In this document: in pieces, positions 17,777 through 26,287 of the stretch | Layout of the letters: the number at the start of each line of letters is the position of its first letter | How positions within the stretch are numbered: the first letter of the stretch is position 1 | Source of the DNA: an uncultured Acetatifactor sp. | GTDB lineage: Bacteria > Bacillota > Clostridia > Lachnospirales > Lachnospiraceae | Assembly (NCBI GenBank): GCA_910586775.1 | Contig: CAJUJN010000024.1 | Coordinates: 1-61,750 of the forward strand | DNA length: 61,750 nt | Direction: 5' to 3' | The notes under the pieces: model-generated | Told to the model about the DNA's origin: nothing | Databases searched by the model: none | Seen by the model: the letters and a program-made list of their open reading frames with translations, nothing else | Program-made: the position numbers and the translations under genes

Positions 17777-17878
17777 TATAGTAAACGACTTTATTATCTT
17801 TACTTTGGCATAATATGTTGATTGTAATTGCTGATATAGCTTGCAGCCAAAGTAAGGGTAATTATGGAATTTACTATA
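17777..17878. mobile_element. MITE-like element, 33-bp terminal inverted repeats, TA flanks
   Basis: The arms 17777-17809 and 17846-17878 are complementary at 26 of 33 positions. The outer TATAGTAAA and inner TTACTTTGGC blocks are exact. The ends TA...TA fit a Tc1/mariner-IS630 type that duplicates TA. It is 102 bp long with no ORF. The surrounding 17570-18027 stretch is AT-rich and shows no gene. Confidence 0.65.
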
Positions 17879-18027
17879 AATTTGATAACTTTTTGATAAC
17901 GTTCCAGCGTTGTTAACAGGTAATAATATTGCGCGCAAAAGGAAAATCTGTTACAATTCATAAAAGAAGCACATAATCCCTGCCCGGAATCGGAGCCCGG
18001 ACAAAACAGGTAAGGAGCCGCTGTAAA

Positions 18028-18255
18028 TTGACAGACTATATGAGAGATACCGAAGACAGCCGCATCGTCAACAGGCGATACAATCTGGAAGACCGCTTTA
18101 TCGAAGCTATCCGCTGCGGAAATTGTGAAACAGCCCTGCAATATCTTGATGAATTCAAAGATACCTGTTCAGGCCTTAAGTTTCTGTCTGACGAGCTGAG
18201 TAACCGGATCGCCGGAGCCGCCATTGTGCGGAATGCGCCAGAGTGGGAACCATGA
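18028..18255 (+). pseudogene. AraC-family regulator fragment
   Basis: The frame encodes RRYNLEDRFIEAIRCGNCETA, the kind of helix found just before the DNA-binding domain of AraC regulators of sugar use, where a short A-x-x-x-G-D-x-E-x-A segment precedes the HTH. Neither the sensor part nor the HTH is present. The sequence runs directly into a truncated glycosidase. I read it as a gene remnant. The identification rests on one short helix pattern and is tentative. Confidence 0.4.
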
Positions 18256-18971
18256 TTCCCTACAGTCCCAGAGAAGGACGCTATCATGACCTGGATGTCC
18301 CCGGCGGCATCTATTTCTGGACCAACGGCTTCTGGCCGGGCATGCTCTGGCAAATGTACGAAGCCACCGGCGAAGAAGCATACAGAACAGCCGCCGAAGG
18401 TGTAGAAGAAAGGCTGGACGAAACCCTCCAGGGCTTCGAGGGACTGCATCACGACGTAGGTTTCATGTTTCTGTTGTCTTCGGTAGCAAATTATCGGAAA
18501 ACCGGAAACATGGATTCACGCCGCCGCAGTCTCCATGCCACCAATCTGCTGGCCGGGCGCTTTAATCCTGCCGGCAAATTCATCCGGGCATGGAACGAAG
18601 CCGGATTTATCGCCGATGCGGATGTCAGCGGCTGGATGATTATCGACTGCCTGATGAACATCCCTCTTCTCTACTGGGCAGCCCAGGAGACGAAGGACCC
18701 CAGGTTTACCCATATTGCCGTCAGCCATGCGAAGACAGCGCAACAGTACATCGTGCGGGAAGACGGCAGCTGCAACCACATCGTGATTTTCGATTCCCAG
18801 ACAGGAGAATTTCTGGACAATCCCGGCGGACAGGGCTTTGAAAAAGATTCCTCCTGGAGTCGCGGCCAGTCCTGGGCAGTATACGGATTTGCCCTCAGCT
18901 ACCGCCACACGGGTGATGTATCTTTCCTGAACGGAACAAATATCATGAAATCCTGTATCCTGACCTGTTAA
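18243..18971 (+). pseudogene. GH88-type unsaturated glucuronyl hydrolase fragment
   Basis: The translation contains WTNGFWPGMLWQMYEATGEEA, LHHDVGFMF, ADADVSGWMIIDCLMN and DSSWSRGQSWAVYGFALSYRHTGD, which are landmarks of GH88 enzymes that remove unsaturated uronic acids from polysaccharide fragments. The usual N-terminal 30-40 residues are lost at the junction with the AraC fragment. The C-terminal third is missing after TGDVSFLN, where the sequence turns into a different gene. It is probably inactive. Confidence 0.75.
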
Positions 18972-19252
18972 AAAATATCGTGGACAATCTGAAAGTCGAA
19001 TATCCCGCTTTAATCGAGGATATCGTGCCCGAGAAGATATCCTACGGTCTGCTCACAGAGACGGTGAAGATCGTCCTGTCCAAGGGCAATTCCATCCTTT
19101 ATCTTCCGAAGATGATAGAAATCATGGAATGTGCCCTGCGCAAGAACCCTGCCGCAGACGCTCAGGAGCTGGCCGCACAGATTATCGTGAAAATCTGCCG
19201 AAATGACAATTTCTCCGTCTTCCTGGACCAGAGACAGGCGCAGAATACCTGA
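18948..19252 (+). pseudogene. FlhA/type III export gate C-terminal fragment
   Basis: Reading from 18952, the sequence encodes EILYPDLLKNIVDNL, then PALIEDIVPEKISYGLLTETVKIVLSKGNSI, close to the cytoplasmic domain of FlhA-type flagellar export proteins (PDLVxEVVPxxLSxGxLxxVLxxLLxExVSIRDL). The rest of FlhA is absent, and the fragment is fused to the broken GH88 gene. No flagellar gene is nearby. The assignment is by eye on about 60 residues. Confidence 0.5.
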
Positions 19253-19346
19253 TGGACTTGTGGGACAGAGACCTTTGGCGGCAGCGGCTCCCTCGCCCAG
19301 GGCTGTTTCATGAAGAAATGAACAGTTGAATACAGTATTGGTTAAG

Positions 19347-19398
19347 AGCCAGTTGGGGATTTATACTCATACATTCCCCAAAACTGGCTTTTTCTTTC
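19347..19398 (+). terminator. Intrinsic terminator
   Basis: AGCCAGTTGGGGA (19347-19359) pairs with TCCCCAAAACTGGCT (19375-19389, with a 2-base bulge), followed by TTTTTC. It ends plus-strand transcription of the fragment cluster. The stretch 19399-19668 shows no gene. Confidence 0.8.
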
Positions 19399-19668
19399 AA
19401 TGTGGGCACCAAAATGAACACACTTTGCTAATTTTATCTGCATCATGTTACTGTAAGCGGCGAAACCGTGAACAATAACTTTACAGTTCTTTATACATTG
19501 TCTCAATAACCTGAAAACACAGAATGCTTTTTTATGCCTATCAAAAGAAAAGGTGTTAGTCATCCAAAAATCCATAAAAGAAAGCAGCCGCAGGAAGAAA
19601 AACATACCACGTTTCCTCCCTGCGGCAGCCCGCCTGATTTATTTCCTGTTTCAGTTTAAGTCTCTTTT

Positions 19669-22590
19669 TTAATCGGTTTCCTCCGCAGTCTCCTTCGCCG
19701 CCCTGTACTGTGCCTCCATGGACTCTTCCAGCACAAGCCGTGCTTCCCTTATCTCCATACCGCCCTGCCCGAAGAAGAATTTCAGGAAAGTGGTATTATG
19801 GAAAGAAGGCTTCAGCCGGATTTCCTCCGTTCCCCATTCCGTATCCTCACCCGTAAGGGAAATGGTCTTCACGATCTGCCTGTCCTGGGACAATGTCAGA
19901 GGAATCTGCGCCAGGCTTCCCTGCCCTGCCACCCTGCATGACAGCTCCAGCCTGTAAATTCCGCGTTCTCTGATATTCAGCTCAAATGTAACACTGCTGC
20001 CCTTTCCCGTAGCAATCTGCTCCACAGGCAGACTGCAGGCCGCTTCCGCAACCGCAACCCGCACCAGTTCGCCGAAGGATTCCATCTCCTGGGCCGCTGC
20101 CGCCGCCAGTTGTCTGTCCAGTTCGCTCTCCCTGCCCTGCATGCGCTGATAAGCCGGTGTGCGTAAAAGGAAACGGCAGATATTCGCCGCGCTGCGCAGG
20201 TATTCCGCTCTGGTGACAGTGCCTTTTTCCAGGCTCTCCATGGAATTATCCTTCTGGGAATTCTCCTCCGCATTGGCAACCACCATGAACAGGTCATTCT
20301 GGGCTCGTACCATAGCCGCCGTATTTTCCACCTTTCCGGCCTGGCCCTCGTCATTGGCTTTTGCCCACCAGTCTGTCATTACGATGCCGTCATACTCCCA
20401 TTCTCCGCGCAGAATGGTGGTCAGCATGTCATAATTACTGGCGGACCAGAAGCCGTTGACGGGGTTATAGGATGTCATGATGGAGTATGCGCCGCCCTCT
20501 CTCACCGCAATCTCAAAGCCCTTCAGGTACAATTCCCGCAGCGCGCGCTCCGACACCACGGCCTCCACTTCGTTGCGCCTGTATTCCTGGCTGTTGCAGG
20601 CAAAATGTTTGATGGTGCCTGTAACCTGATAACGCCCCATGGCGCGCAGCTGAGCCGCTGCCATCCTTCCTGTCACCAGCGGGTCTTCACTGAAATATTC
20701 GAAATTCCGTCCATTTAAGGGATTTCTGTGCAGGTTGATACCAGGCCCCAACAGCGTGTCAATCTTATTTTTGCGAAGTTCCAGCCCTTCCCACTCAAAC
20801 AGCGCCTCTGACAACGCCTCGTTGAAAGCAGAAGCCAGACATGCGCCGTTGGGCATGGCAAACGCAATACTGCCGCAGTCCATTCGGATGCCGCTGGGAC
20901 CATCCGCACAGCAGGCAATGGGAATGCCATAGGCTGTCAGCCTGTCCGTGACGCCTCCGAAAGCGCCCGCCGTACCCGGAGTTACTTTGGGAGAACACAT
21001 ACCCTCGCCCCGGACGATGCAGCACAGGTCCTCGTCTGTCAGCTGCTCCAGAAAGTCCTCCATGCTGACCTTTCCGGCTTCCACATCACTCAGGCACCAG
21101 CCATTTTCCGCTCCTGAAACTCCGTCCGCCATTCCGCTGCCAAAAGCAATCTGCGGCAACCTCTCCTTTCGCCGTTCTCCGGGCTCCTTCGTGCGCAGCG
21201 GAACTGCTTCATAGCTTACCTGATATCCGCCCTCCGCCCGTGCCTCCGGCTTCATCCTCCGGAAAGCCGTCACCGGCGCACAGGCTTCTTCTGCCTCTTT
21301 TACTACAACTGTTTCTTCCAACACCAGACTGCCTGCAGGAGACGCGCTTCTCACATCTGTCCCCACATGGAACACATATGTTCCGGCCTCCAACACCCAG
21401 CAGGACTTATGTCCGGCCGCGCCGCTGTCATCATAGGATGCACAGGTATACCCTGAAACCGGAATCTGCAGTGTCTGCGACTGGCCGGGCGCCAGTTCCC
21501 TGGTCTTTGCAAAACCGCACAGACTTCTCGCCGGTTTTCCCAACGCCCCCTGAGGCGCCTGGCAGTACACCTGAACCACTTCCTTTCCGGCAGAGGCTCC
21601 GGTATTGGTCACTTTGGCATGAATGATAATGCCCTCCGCAATCCCCTTCTTTCCATCCACAGGATGGCCGCATGGCGCTGCCTCCCCAAATTCCAACGCT
21701 TCTGCATGGCCGAATCCCGCTGCTTCTTCACACACGGATGCTTCCACCGCAAACTCCGTATAGGAAAGCCCGAATCCAAACGGATAGAGCACCTTATCCT
21801 TCGCAAAAGTCTCGAAATACCGATATCCCACATAGATATCTTCCTGATAAATATTCCGGCTCTCATTGCCGTGATTACTGCTTGACGGGTAATCCGCAAT
21901 ATCATATGCGATGGTGTCCGTCAGTTTTCCGGAGGGAGAGACCTTGCCGGAAATCACATCCAACACGCCGTTTCCGCCCTCCTGCCCGCCCTGCCACACA
22001 TACAGCACCGCAGCAGGCTGATAACGCTCCACCCACTTCATATCAATGATATTTCCTACATTCAGAAGCACCACCGTTCGCTCAAAAGCGCCGCACACCA
22101 ACCGGAGCATCTCCTCCTCATCCGCAGTCAGCAGAAAACTTCCCGCCTCAGCCTTATTGTCCTGATCCTCCCCGGCAGTCCTGGCAATTATAATGACAGC
22201 CGTGTCAGATTCTTCTCCGGCGCTGCGGACCAGCTCCTCCGTCAGAGGCATCTCTTTCTGGAACCATGGCTCTCCGGCCCACCCCGCACCGGCATCGAAA
22301 GGATGCTCCTTCAGCCATTCCTCATAGACGGCCTTCAGCTTCTCATTCAGCATGAAACTGCTCTCCTCCAGCGCCTCCCGAATGCCTGTCACATAACTGG
22401 TATTGACCATGCCGCCGGAGCCCGTTCCGCTCTTATAATAATTGAACTGCCCTCTGCCGAAGAGGGCAATTTTCTCTCCCTGTCCCAGAGGAAGCACCCT
22501 GCCTTCATTGCGCAGCATGACAATCCCTTCCGCTGCCACTGCTCTCGCTGTCCTGGCGTACCGCTTAACGTCAAAAACTTTATTTTCCAT
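19669..22590 (-). CDS. Glycoside hydrolase family 3 with permuted domain order
   Basis: A 973-residue beta-glycosidase. Domains are in reversed order: the GH3 C-terminal sandwich comes first (residues about 1-280, with VLYVWQGGQEGGNGVLDVISG and VLYPFGFGLSYTEF), then a fibronectin-III-like part, then the GH3 catalytic barrel (from about residue 480). The nucleophile is Asp740 in GIVMTDWW, and KHFACNSQE binds substrate. This permuted order is known in some ruminal and gut GH3 enzymes. No signal peptide is seen, so it acts in the cytoplasm on imported oligosaccharides. The ATG at 22590 follows GGGAGAGAGGA; the extra 57 upstream codons lack support. The exact sugar specificity is unknown. Confidence 0.9.
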   Translation of the reverse strand: MENKVFDVKRYARTARAVAAEGIVMLRNEGRVLPLGQGEKIALFGRGQFNYYKSGTGSGGMVNTSYVTGIREALEESSFMLNEKLKAVYEEWLKEHPFDAGAGWAGEPWFQKEMPLTEELVRSAGEESDTAVIIIARTAGEDQDNKAEAGSFLLTADEEEMLRLVCGAFERTVVLLNVGNIIDMKWVERYQPAAVLYVWQGGQEGGNGVLDVISGKVSPSGKLTDTIAYDIADYPSSSNHGNESRNIYQEDIYVGYRYFETFAKDKVLYPFGFGLSYTEFAVEASVCEEAAGFGHAEALEFGEAAPCGHPVDGKKGIAEGIIIHAKVTNTGASAGKEVVQVYCQAPQGALGKPARSLCGFAKTRELAPGQSQTLQIPVSGYTCASYDDSGAAGHKSCWVLEAGTYVFHVGTDVRSASPAGSLVLEETVVVKEAEEACAPVTAFRRMKPEARAEGGYQVSYEAVPLRTKEPGERRKERLPQIAFGSGMADGVSGAENGWCLSDVEAGKVSMEDFLEQLTDEDLCCIVRGEGMCSPKVTPGTAGAFGGVTDRLTAYGIPIACCADGPSGIRMDCGSIAFAMPNGACLASAFNEALSEALFEWEGLELRKNKIDTLLGPGINLHRNPLNGRNFEYFSEDPLVTGRMAAAQLRAMGRYQVTGTIKHFACNSQEYRRNEVEAVVSERALRELYLKGFEIAVREGGAYSIMTSYNPVNGFWSASNYDMLTTILRGEWEYDGIVMTDWWAKANDEGQAGKVENTAAMVRAQNDLFMVVANAEENSQKDNSMESLEKGTVTRAEYLRSAANICRFLLRTPAYQRMQGRESELDRQLAAAAAQEMESFGELVRVAVAEAACSLPVEQIATGKGSSVTFELNIRERGIYRLELSCRVAGQGSLAQIPLTLSQDRQIVKTISLTGEDTEWGTEEIRLKPSFHNTTFLKFFFGQGGMEIREARLVLEESMEAQYRAAKETAEETD

Positions 22591-22631
22591 TCCTCTCTCC
22601 CTTCCTGACACGCTGCTGTTCACTCCGCTCG

Positions 22632-22661
22632 CAGTAACAGATGCACAGCACGGCTGTCCCG
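22632..22661. repeat. Short dispersed repeat R2, copy 1
   Basis: About 30 bp around AACAGATGCACAGCACGGCT, matched at 58356-58386 with about 27 of 30 identical bases. It lies just upstream of the GH3 gene. Confidence 0.55.
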
Positions 22662-22822
22662 GGTTTGTCACACGAAGAGCGCGTGAAAACACCTCGCGGT
22701 ACCGATGCGTGAATCGTAACCCCGGCACACCGCTATAGTCGGATAGTCGAATCAATTCCAAAAAAATTTGACAACCGTATGTTTACTTTAACAGACTCCG
22801 CCGGATATTACAACAGCATTTT

Positions 22823-22922
22823 ATGCCCACAAACACAAATAATTGCCGCCCGCACAGTATAACGAGTGAACGCATCGGCAATCCAGAGCTGAAGGCGGCA
22901 ATGAAATGCGTTCACGAGTATA
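22823..22922. repeat. Dispersed repeat R1, copy 2 (inverted relative to copy 1)
   Basis: About 100 bp and 90% identical to the reverse complement of 13181-13283. Differences include a 2-base deletion. The interleaved arms are kept. It lies in the otherwise empty 22591-23079 stretch between the GH31 relic and the GH3 gene. Confidence 0.8.
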
Positions 22923-23079
22923 CATTTTACTATCTTTTACACCCTTTCCCGCAGGCTCCAAGTGATACCCTCCGCATGAAATCTCGTAGAATCGCGGCAG
23001 CGGCCGGTCCATCTGCTCTTTACCCCGGCCGCAGCGGTCCGCCCGTTATTTTACAGAGACTCTGGCTATTCCCCCTTTT

Positions 23080-23390
23080 TCAGAAACCGAAACCGGAACT
23101 GGTCAGGGACAGTCCTCCCCGGAGACTCTGCTCCATGGACTCATAGTCGGACCAGCAGTCCCCGCCCCAGTGAACGGGGAATTTCTGTCCTCCTGCGGTG
23201 GCTGAGCGGGCAAACAGGACTGCCTCCCCTTTTCCTCTTTTCTTCTCCAGAATCTCATACACTGCCTTATTGTATAGGTACGTATAGAAATTATGCATCT
23301 TTTCGGGGTCAGCGCCGTTGCAATAAACCACATCCGTGGGAATCCGCTCGCCGAAATCCGTCTTAAAGCAGTCCATGCTATCCGTTCCGC
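23080..23390 (-). pseudogene. GH31 alpha-xylosidase fragment
   Basis: The minus-strand frame reads MDCFKTDFGERIPTDVVY, then GADPEKMHNFYTYLYNKAVYE, ARSATAGGQKFPVHWGGDCW and SLRGGLSL, which is the catalytic core of YicI-like alpha-xylosidases. The nucleophile Asp is in KTDFGE. It stops at SSGFGF, where the family goes on with WSHDIGGF. Everything before the active-site strand is missing or unrecognisable. It is therefore a remnant of about 100 codons. The region 23391-23708 shows no further gene. Confidence 0.8.
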
Positions 23391-23708
23391 TACGCCCTCG
23401 GATGCAAAGCCCTCTTTTACAATCCACTGGAAAGACTTCCGGTAAAGCCCCGTTCTGCTGCATACCGTTTCTTCTGTTAGTTTTTCCTCCATGACTTCCA
23501 CAATCCTTTTACCGTTCAATCTCATACTGTGCCTATCCTTTCCCGGCTCACAGCCGTTACAATAACCATTCTCTTTTTTGTGTTGCTTTTTGCACGATTT
23601 ACACCTTTTACATGAATTACACCGCAAAAATCTAAGATTTTCTTTGTTTTCGTAAACCCTATACTCGTTGTACACGTAGATTCGCAAATCCTGAAAAAAC
23701 AAAAATCC

Positions 23709-23737
23709 TTGACACACCGGGAAAAATACGCTATCCT
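23709..23737 (+). promoter_or_regulatory. Sigma-A promoter of the candidate RNA gene
   Basis: TTGACA at 23709-23714, then a 17-base spacer, then TATCCT at 23732-23737. A perfect -35 box with optimal spacing. Transcription would begin near 23744, and no protein-coding frame follows. Confidence 0.75.
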
Positions 23738-23743
23738 GTCAGT

Positions 23744-24075
23744 AGATTAGCAAGAGAGGATGGTATCCCGATGTTGGTATCAGGTTTTCGTCGATTGGTG
23801 GTCTCCGTGCGGTAAAGCGGACGAACTTCGTGCGGAGCGTAAGGAATTTTATATTCCTTAGGAATTATATCCCTTAGGAATTGTATTCCCAAGATAATGA
23901 ATTCCTAAGGATCAGAAATGAATTCCCGGGAACCCTGACAGTTCCTGTATTTCGTCACTGTAAAGGATATGCACTAAAGTTAGGTACAGCGGGAAGCCGA
24001 TATACCTTTGTTTTTGATACCCTTTCAGTGAAAAATCGCTTTTTCGCCACGGATGTTTTCGTCCGTGGCTTTTTT
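23744..24075 (+). ncRNA. Candidate structured noncoding RNA (about 330 nt)
   Basis: A sigma-A promoter ends at 23737 and a strong terminator lies at 24046-24075. Between them the only frame is short and has no RBS. The two ends contain segments that can pair: GGTATCA near the 5' end with TGATACC near 24016, and CTCCG with CGGAG around an ACGAAcTTCGT hairpin at 23810-23860. The AT-rich middle (23845-23925) holds three variants of CCTTAGGAATT and looks like a variable insertion. Size and form suggest a free structured RNA. The clostridial raiA-motif RNA is one family to test; I cannot confirm it by reading. Confidence 0.55.
24046..24075 (+). terminator. Intrinsic terminator of the candidate RNA
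   Basis: GCCACGGA (24046-24053) pairs with TCCGTGGC (24062-24069), followed by six T. Confidence 0.9.
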
Positions 24076-24210
24076 GTGCACATACCGTAGATTAAAACCT
24101 GAAACAGCATATGCCCCTGCAGCAGCTTTCAGAAGCTGCAGGATGTACAGCGGACAGAAATGCGTAATCATGCATGGATTCATTCTGCCCGGCACATGCA
24201 CAACTCAAAA

Positions 24211-24230
24211 GGAATGAATGCCTTCATTCC
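24211..24230 (+). promoter_or_regulatory. Hairpin abutting the ribosome binding site of the ABC exporter gene
   Basis: GGAATGAA-TGCC-TTCATTCC is a perfect 8-bp stem with a 4-base loop that ends at 24230, directly followed by the RBS GGAAAGGA. It could tune translation. Upstream, at 24112-24145, CCTGCAGC and GCTGCAGG form another stem. Confidence 0.45.
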
Positions 24231-24245
24231 GGAAAGGATACTCTC

Positions 24246-26207
24246 ATGAACTCTGTAAATAAGAAAAAGAACCATTTCATAAATTCTGTAATAACCTTTA
24301 CAACATCCATGAAATCCGGGAAAAACAGGAAAAATATACCCGGCGCTTCCAGGGAATTTGCCCCTGCCCTGCACCGGGTGTGCATCACCGCCTGGATTCT
24401 GAAACTGATCCCCATCCCTGTAGGTCTCTGGAACGCCAGGCTGCTGTCGCGTACCGTGACAGGCGCAGTGGCAGGTGACAGCGGAAACGTGCTGAAAACC
24501 GGCGCAGTTCTGCTCCTGCTGCTGGCGCTGACAAAGGCTTTTGACTTCGCGGCAAACGAGCATTACCGGAAGGCTGTCTCCCAGGCGCTGCACCGATGCA
24601 AGCTGCTGCTGTACCGCCGCTTTCTCTCCTGCCCCCTTTCCGTTCTTTACAATATGGAGCATGGTCAGGCCGTGGAAATGCTGAATGACGACTTTGACAC
24701 GGTGACGGGCAAAAGCCTGAATCTATACCCTGGCTTTTTCACCGGGATTGCCGCCTTTGCCGCATACCTTGCGTTTCTTCTGGTCCGGAACTTTCCGGCA
24801 GCCCTGGCGCTGTTTGTCATTTCCGGCCTGCAGGTAATCCCGCCGCTTCTCACAAAGACCGCCTTTCAGCAAAGCTACGGCGATACCCGGGACATTGAGG
24901 CGGAAATTTCCAACTGTACTCTGTCCTATTATAACGGCTTTGATACCATCAGAATGTTCGGCCTGAAGCAATGGTGTCTTGAACGGCTGGCCAGGCTGCA
25001 CAAATCTTACCTGAAGATCGGAAACCGTTCGGAGGCTGCGGCAAGCGCGGAGACTGCGCTTGACCAGCTGATCGGGAATATCCTGACTTACGGGACCTAC
25101 GGCCTTATGGGGCTGTTCATCCTGCAGGGTTACACAGGGCTGGATGCAGGGGTGGAGGCCATAGCGCTCTCCAACGGACTGTATTCCGCCGCAAAATCCA
25201 TATTTGAGACCATTCCCTCCTTTGCCGTGGCACGGACCGCAGACAGGCGGCTGGCGTTATTGTATGATACATCCTCCGCACCGGAGAAAAGGCAGGTATT
25301 GTACGAGGTTTCCTCTGCCCTGGAAAGAACGCAGGTATTGTACGAGGCTTCCTCTGCCCTGGAAAGAACGCAGGTATTGTACGAGGTTTCCTCTGCCCAG
25401 AAAAGAACGCAGGTATTGTACGAGACTTCCTCTGCCCTGGAAAGAACGCAGGATATCAAACGGGAAGCTTCTCAAGGCTTGCATTCATCAGGCAAAAACA
25501 GCCGCGCGGGAGACATGAAGGCTTCCAACGGCACTCCCGCTTTTTCTAATCCCAATAGTACCGTGAAAAACAGCATCCTTCTGGACAATGTGTCCTGCGG
25601 TTTTGATGGCAGACAGATTTTATCCGGCGCCTGTATCTCCATTTCCACCAGGCAAATATCCGTCATCCGAGGCGCCAATGGCATGGGAAAATCCACTCTC
25701 CTGAAACTGATTCTGGGTATGGTTAAACCTGACAGTGGTGTCATAACTATTGACGGAATACCGCCTCAGGCACTTTCCCGGGACAGCTTTCCGGGGCAGC
25801 TGTTCTACCTGCCCCAGGAGGATGCGGCTTTTCCAATTTCCGCGGAGGAACTGTTTACTTCTGTTCCGGGATTAAATAAGGAAGCCGCTTTTGACCTTGC
25901 CTCGCGTTTTTACCTGCCGGAGGAAAGCCTCGCTCAGCCCATTGACACCCTCTCCGGCGGTCAGCGCAAGAAAGTCTTCCTGGCTCTGGCCTTTGCGGTG
26001 AATCCTGCCGTGATGCTGCTGGATGAGCCGTGCAATTCCCTGGATGCGGAGAGCAGGGAAGCTTTGGTACAGCTTCTGCGGGCACGTTGCGGCGGGGCCG
26101 TCATTATCACCCACGATGCCACTTTTGACCACATTGCAGACGCTTTTTATACTTTCCAGGACTCGTCCGGACAGCGAAGGATAATCGCGGACAAATGTTT
26201 CCGGTGA
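24246..26207 (+). CDS. ABC exporter half-transporter with repeat-bearing linker
   Basis: 653 residues. The membrane domain occupies about residues 25-330 with hydrophobic segments. The ATPase has Walker A GANGMGKST (476-484), LSGGQ (569-573) and Walker B VMLLDEP (589-595). Between the two domains, residues 338-402 are five 13-residue repeats (VLYE-x-SSALERTQ type), absent from normal exporters. The ATG at 24246 follows GGAAAGGA; 24 upstream in-frame codons lack an RBS. The next gene, 80 bases on, is a second half-transporter, so the pair probably makes a heterodimer that exports a peptide or drug. The substrate is unknown and no precursor peptide gene was found. Confidence 0.88.
   Translation: MNSVNKKKNHFINSVITFTTSMKSGKNRKNIPGASREFAPALHRVCITAWILKLIPIPVGLWNARLLSRTVTGAVAGDSGNVLKTGAVLLLLLALTKAFDFAANEHYRKAVSQALHRCKLLLYRRFLSCPLSVLYNMEHGQAVEMLNDDFDTVTGKSLNLYPGFFTGIAAFAAYLAFLLVRNFPAALALFVISGLQVIPPLLTKTAFQQSYGDTRDIEAEISNCTLSYYNGFDTIRMFGLKQWCLERLARLHKSYLKIGNRSEAAASAETALDQLIGNILTYGTYGLMGLFILQGYTGLDAGVEAIALSNGLYSAAKSIFETIPSFAVARTADRRLALLYDTSSAPEKRQVLYEVSSALERTQVLYEASSALERTQVLYEVSSAQKRTQVLYETSSALERTQDIKREASQGLHSSGKNSRAGDMKASNGTPAFSNPNSTVKNSILLDNVSCGFDGRQILSGACISISTRQISVIRGANGMGKSTLLKLILGMVKPDSGVITIDGIPPQALSRDSFPGQLFYLPQEDAAFPISAEELFTSVPGLNKEAAFDLASRFYLPEESLAQPIDTLSGGQRKKVFLALAFAVNPAVMLLDEPCNSLDAESREALVQLLRARCGGAVIITHDATFDHIADAFYTFQDSSGQRRIIADKCFR
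25257..25451 (+). repeat. Coding minisatellite, 5 x 39 bp, in the ABC exporter linker
   Basis: Units start at 25257, 25296, 25335, 25374 and 25413, each exactly 39 bp (13 codons), so gain or loss of a unit keeps the frame. Inner units are nearly identical in DNA; the first is more diverged. Confidence 0.92.
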
Positions 26208-26287
26208 TAAGGACGCGGTAAACCTGCTTTTTGCTGAAACAGTAAGACAAACATTACACTCAAATTACACTCAAAAAAGGAGTCTCT

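Noticed and set aside
19342..19605. 87-codon minus-strand frame
   Set aside because: It begins with an RBS-free ATG, overlaps a plus-strand terminator, and shows no recognisable domain.
23744..24075. tmRNA, 6S RNA or RNase P RNA
   Set aside because: The size would suit tmRNA or RNase P, but their conserved ends and core boxes were not found; 6S is shorter. The unit is kept as an unassigned RNA.
24174..24245. Longer start for the first ABC exporter gene
   Set aside because: The 24 extra codons cover the hairpin and RBS that serve the ATG at 24246.
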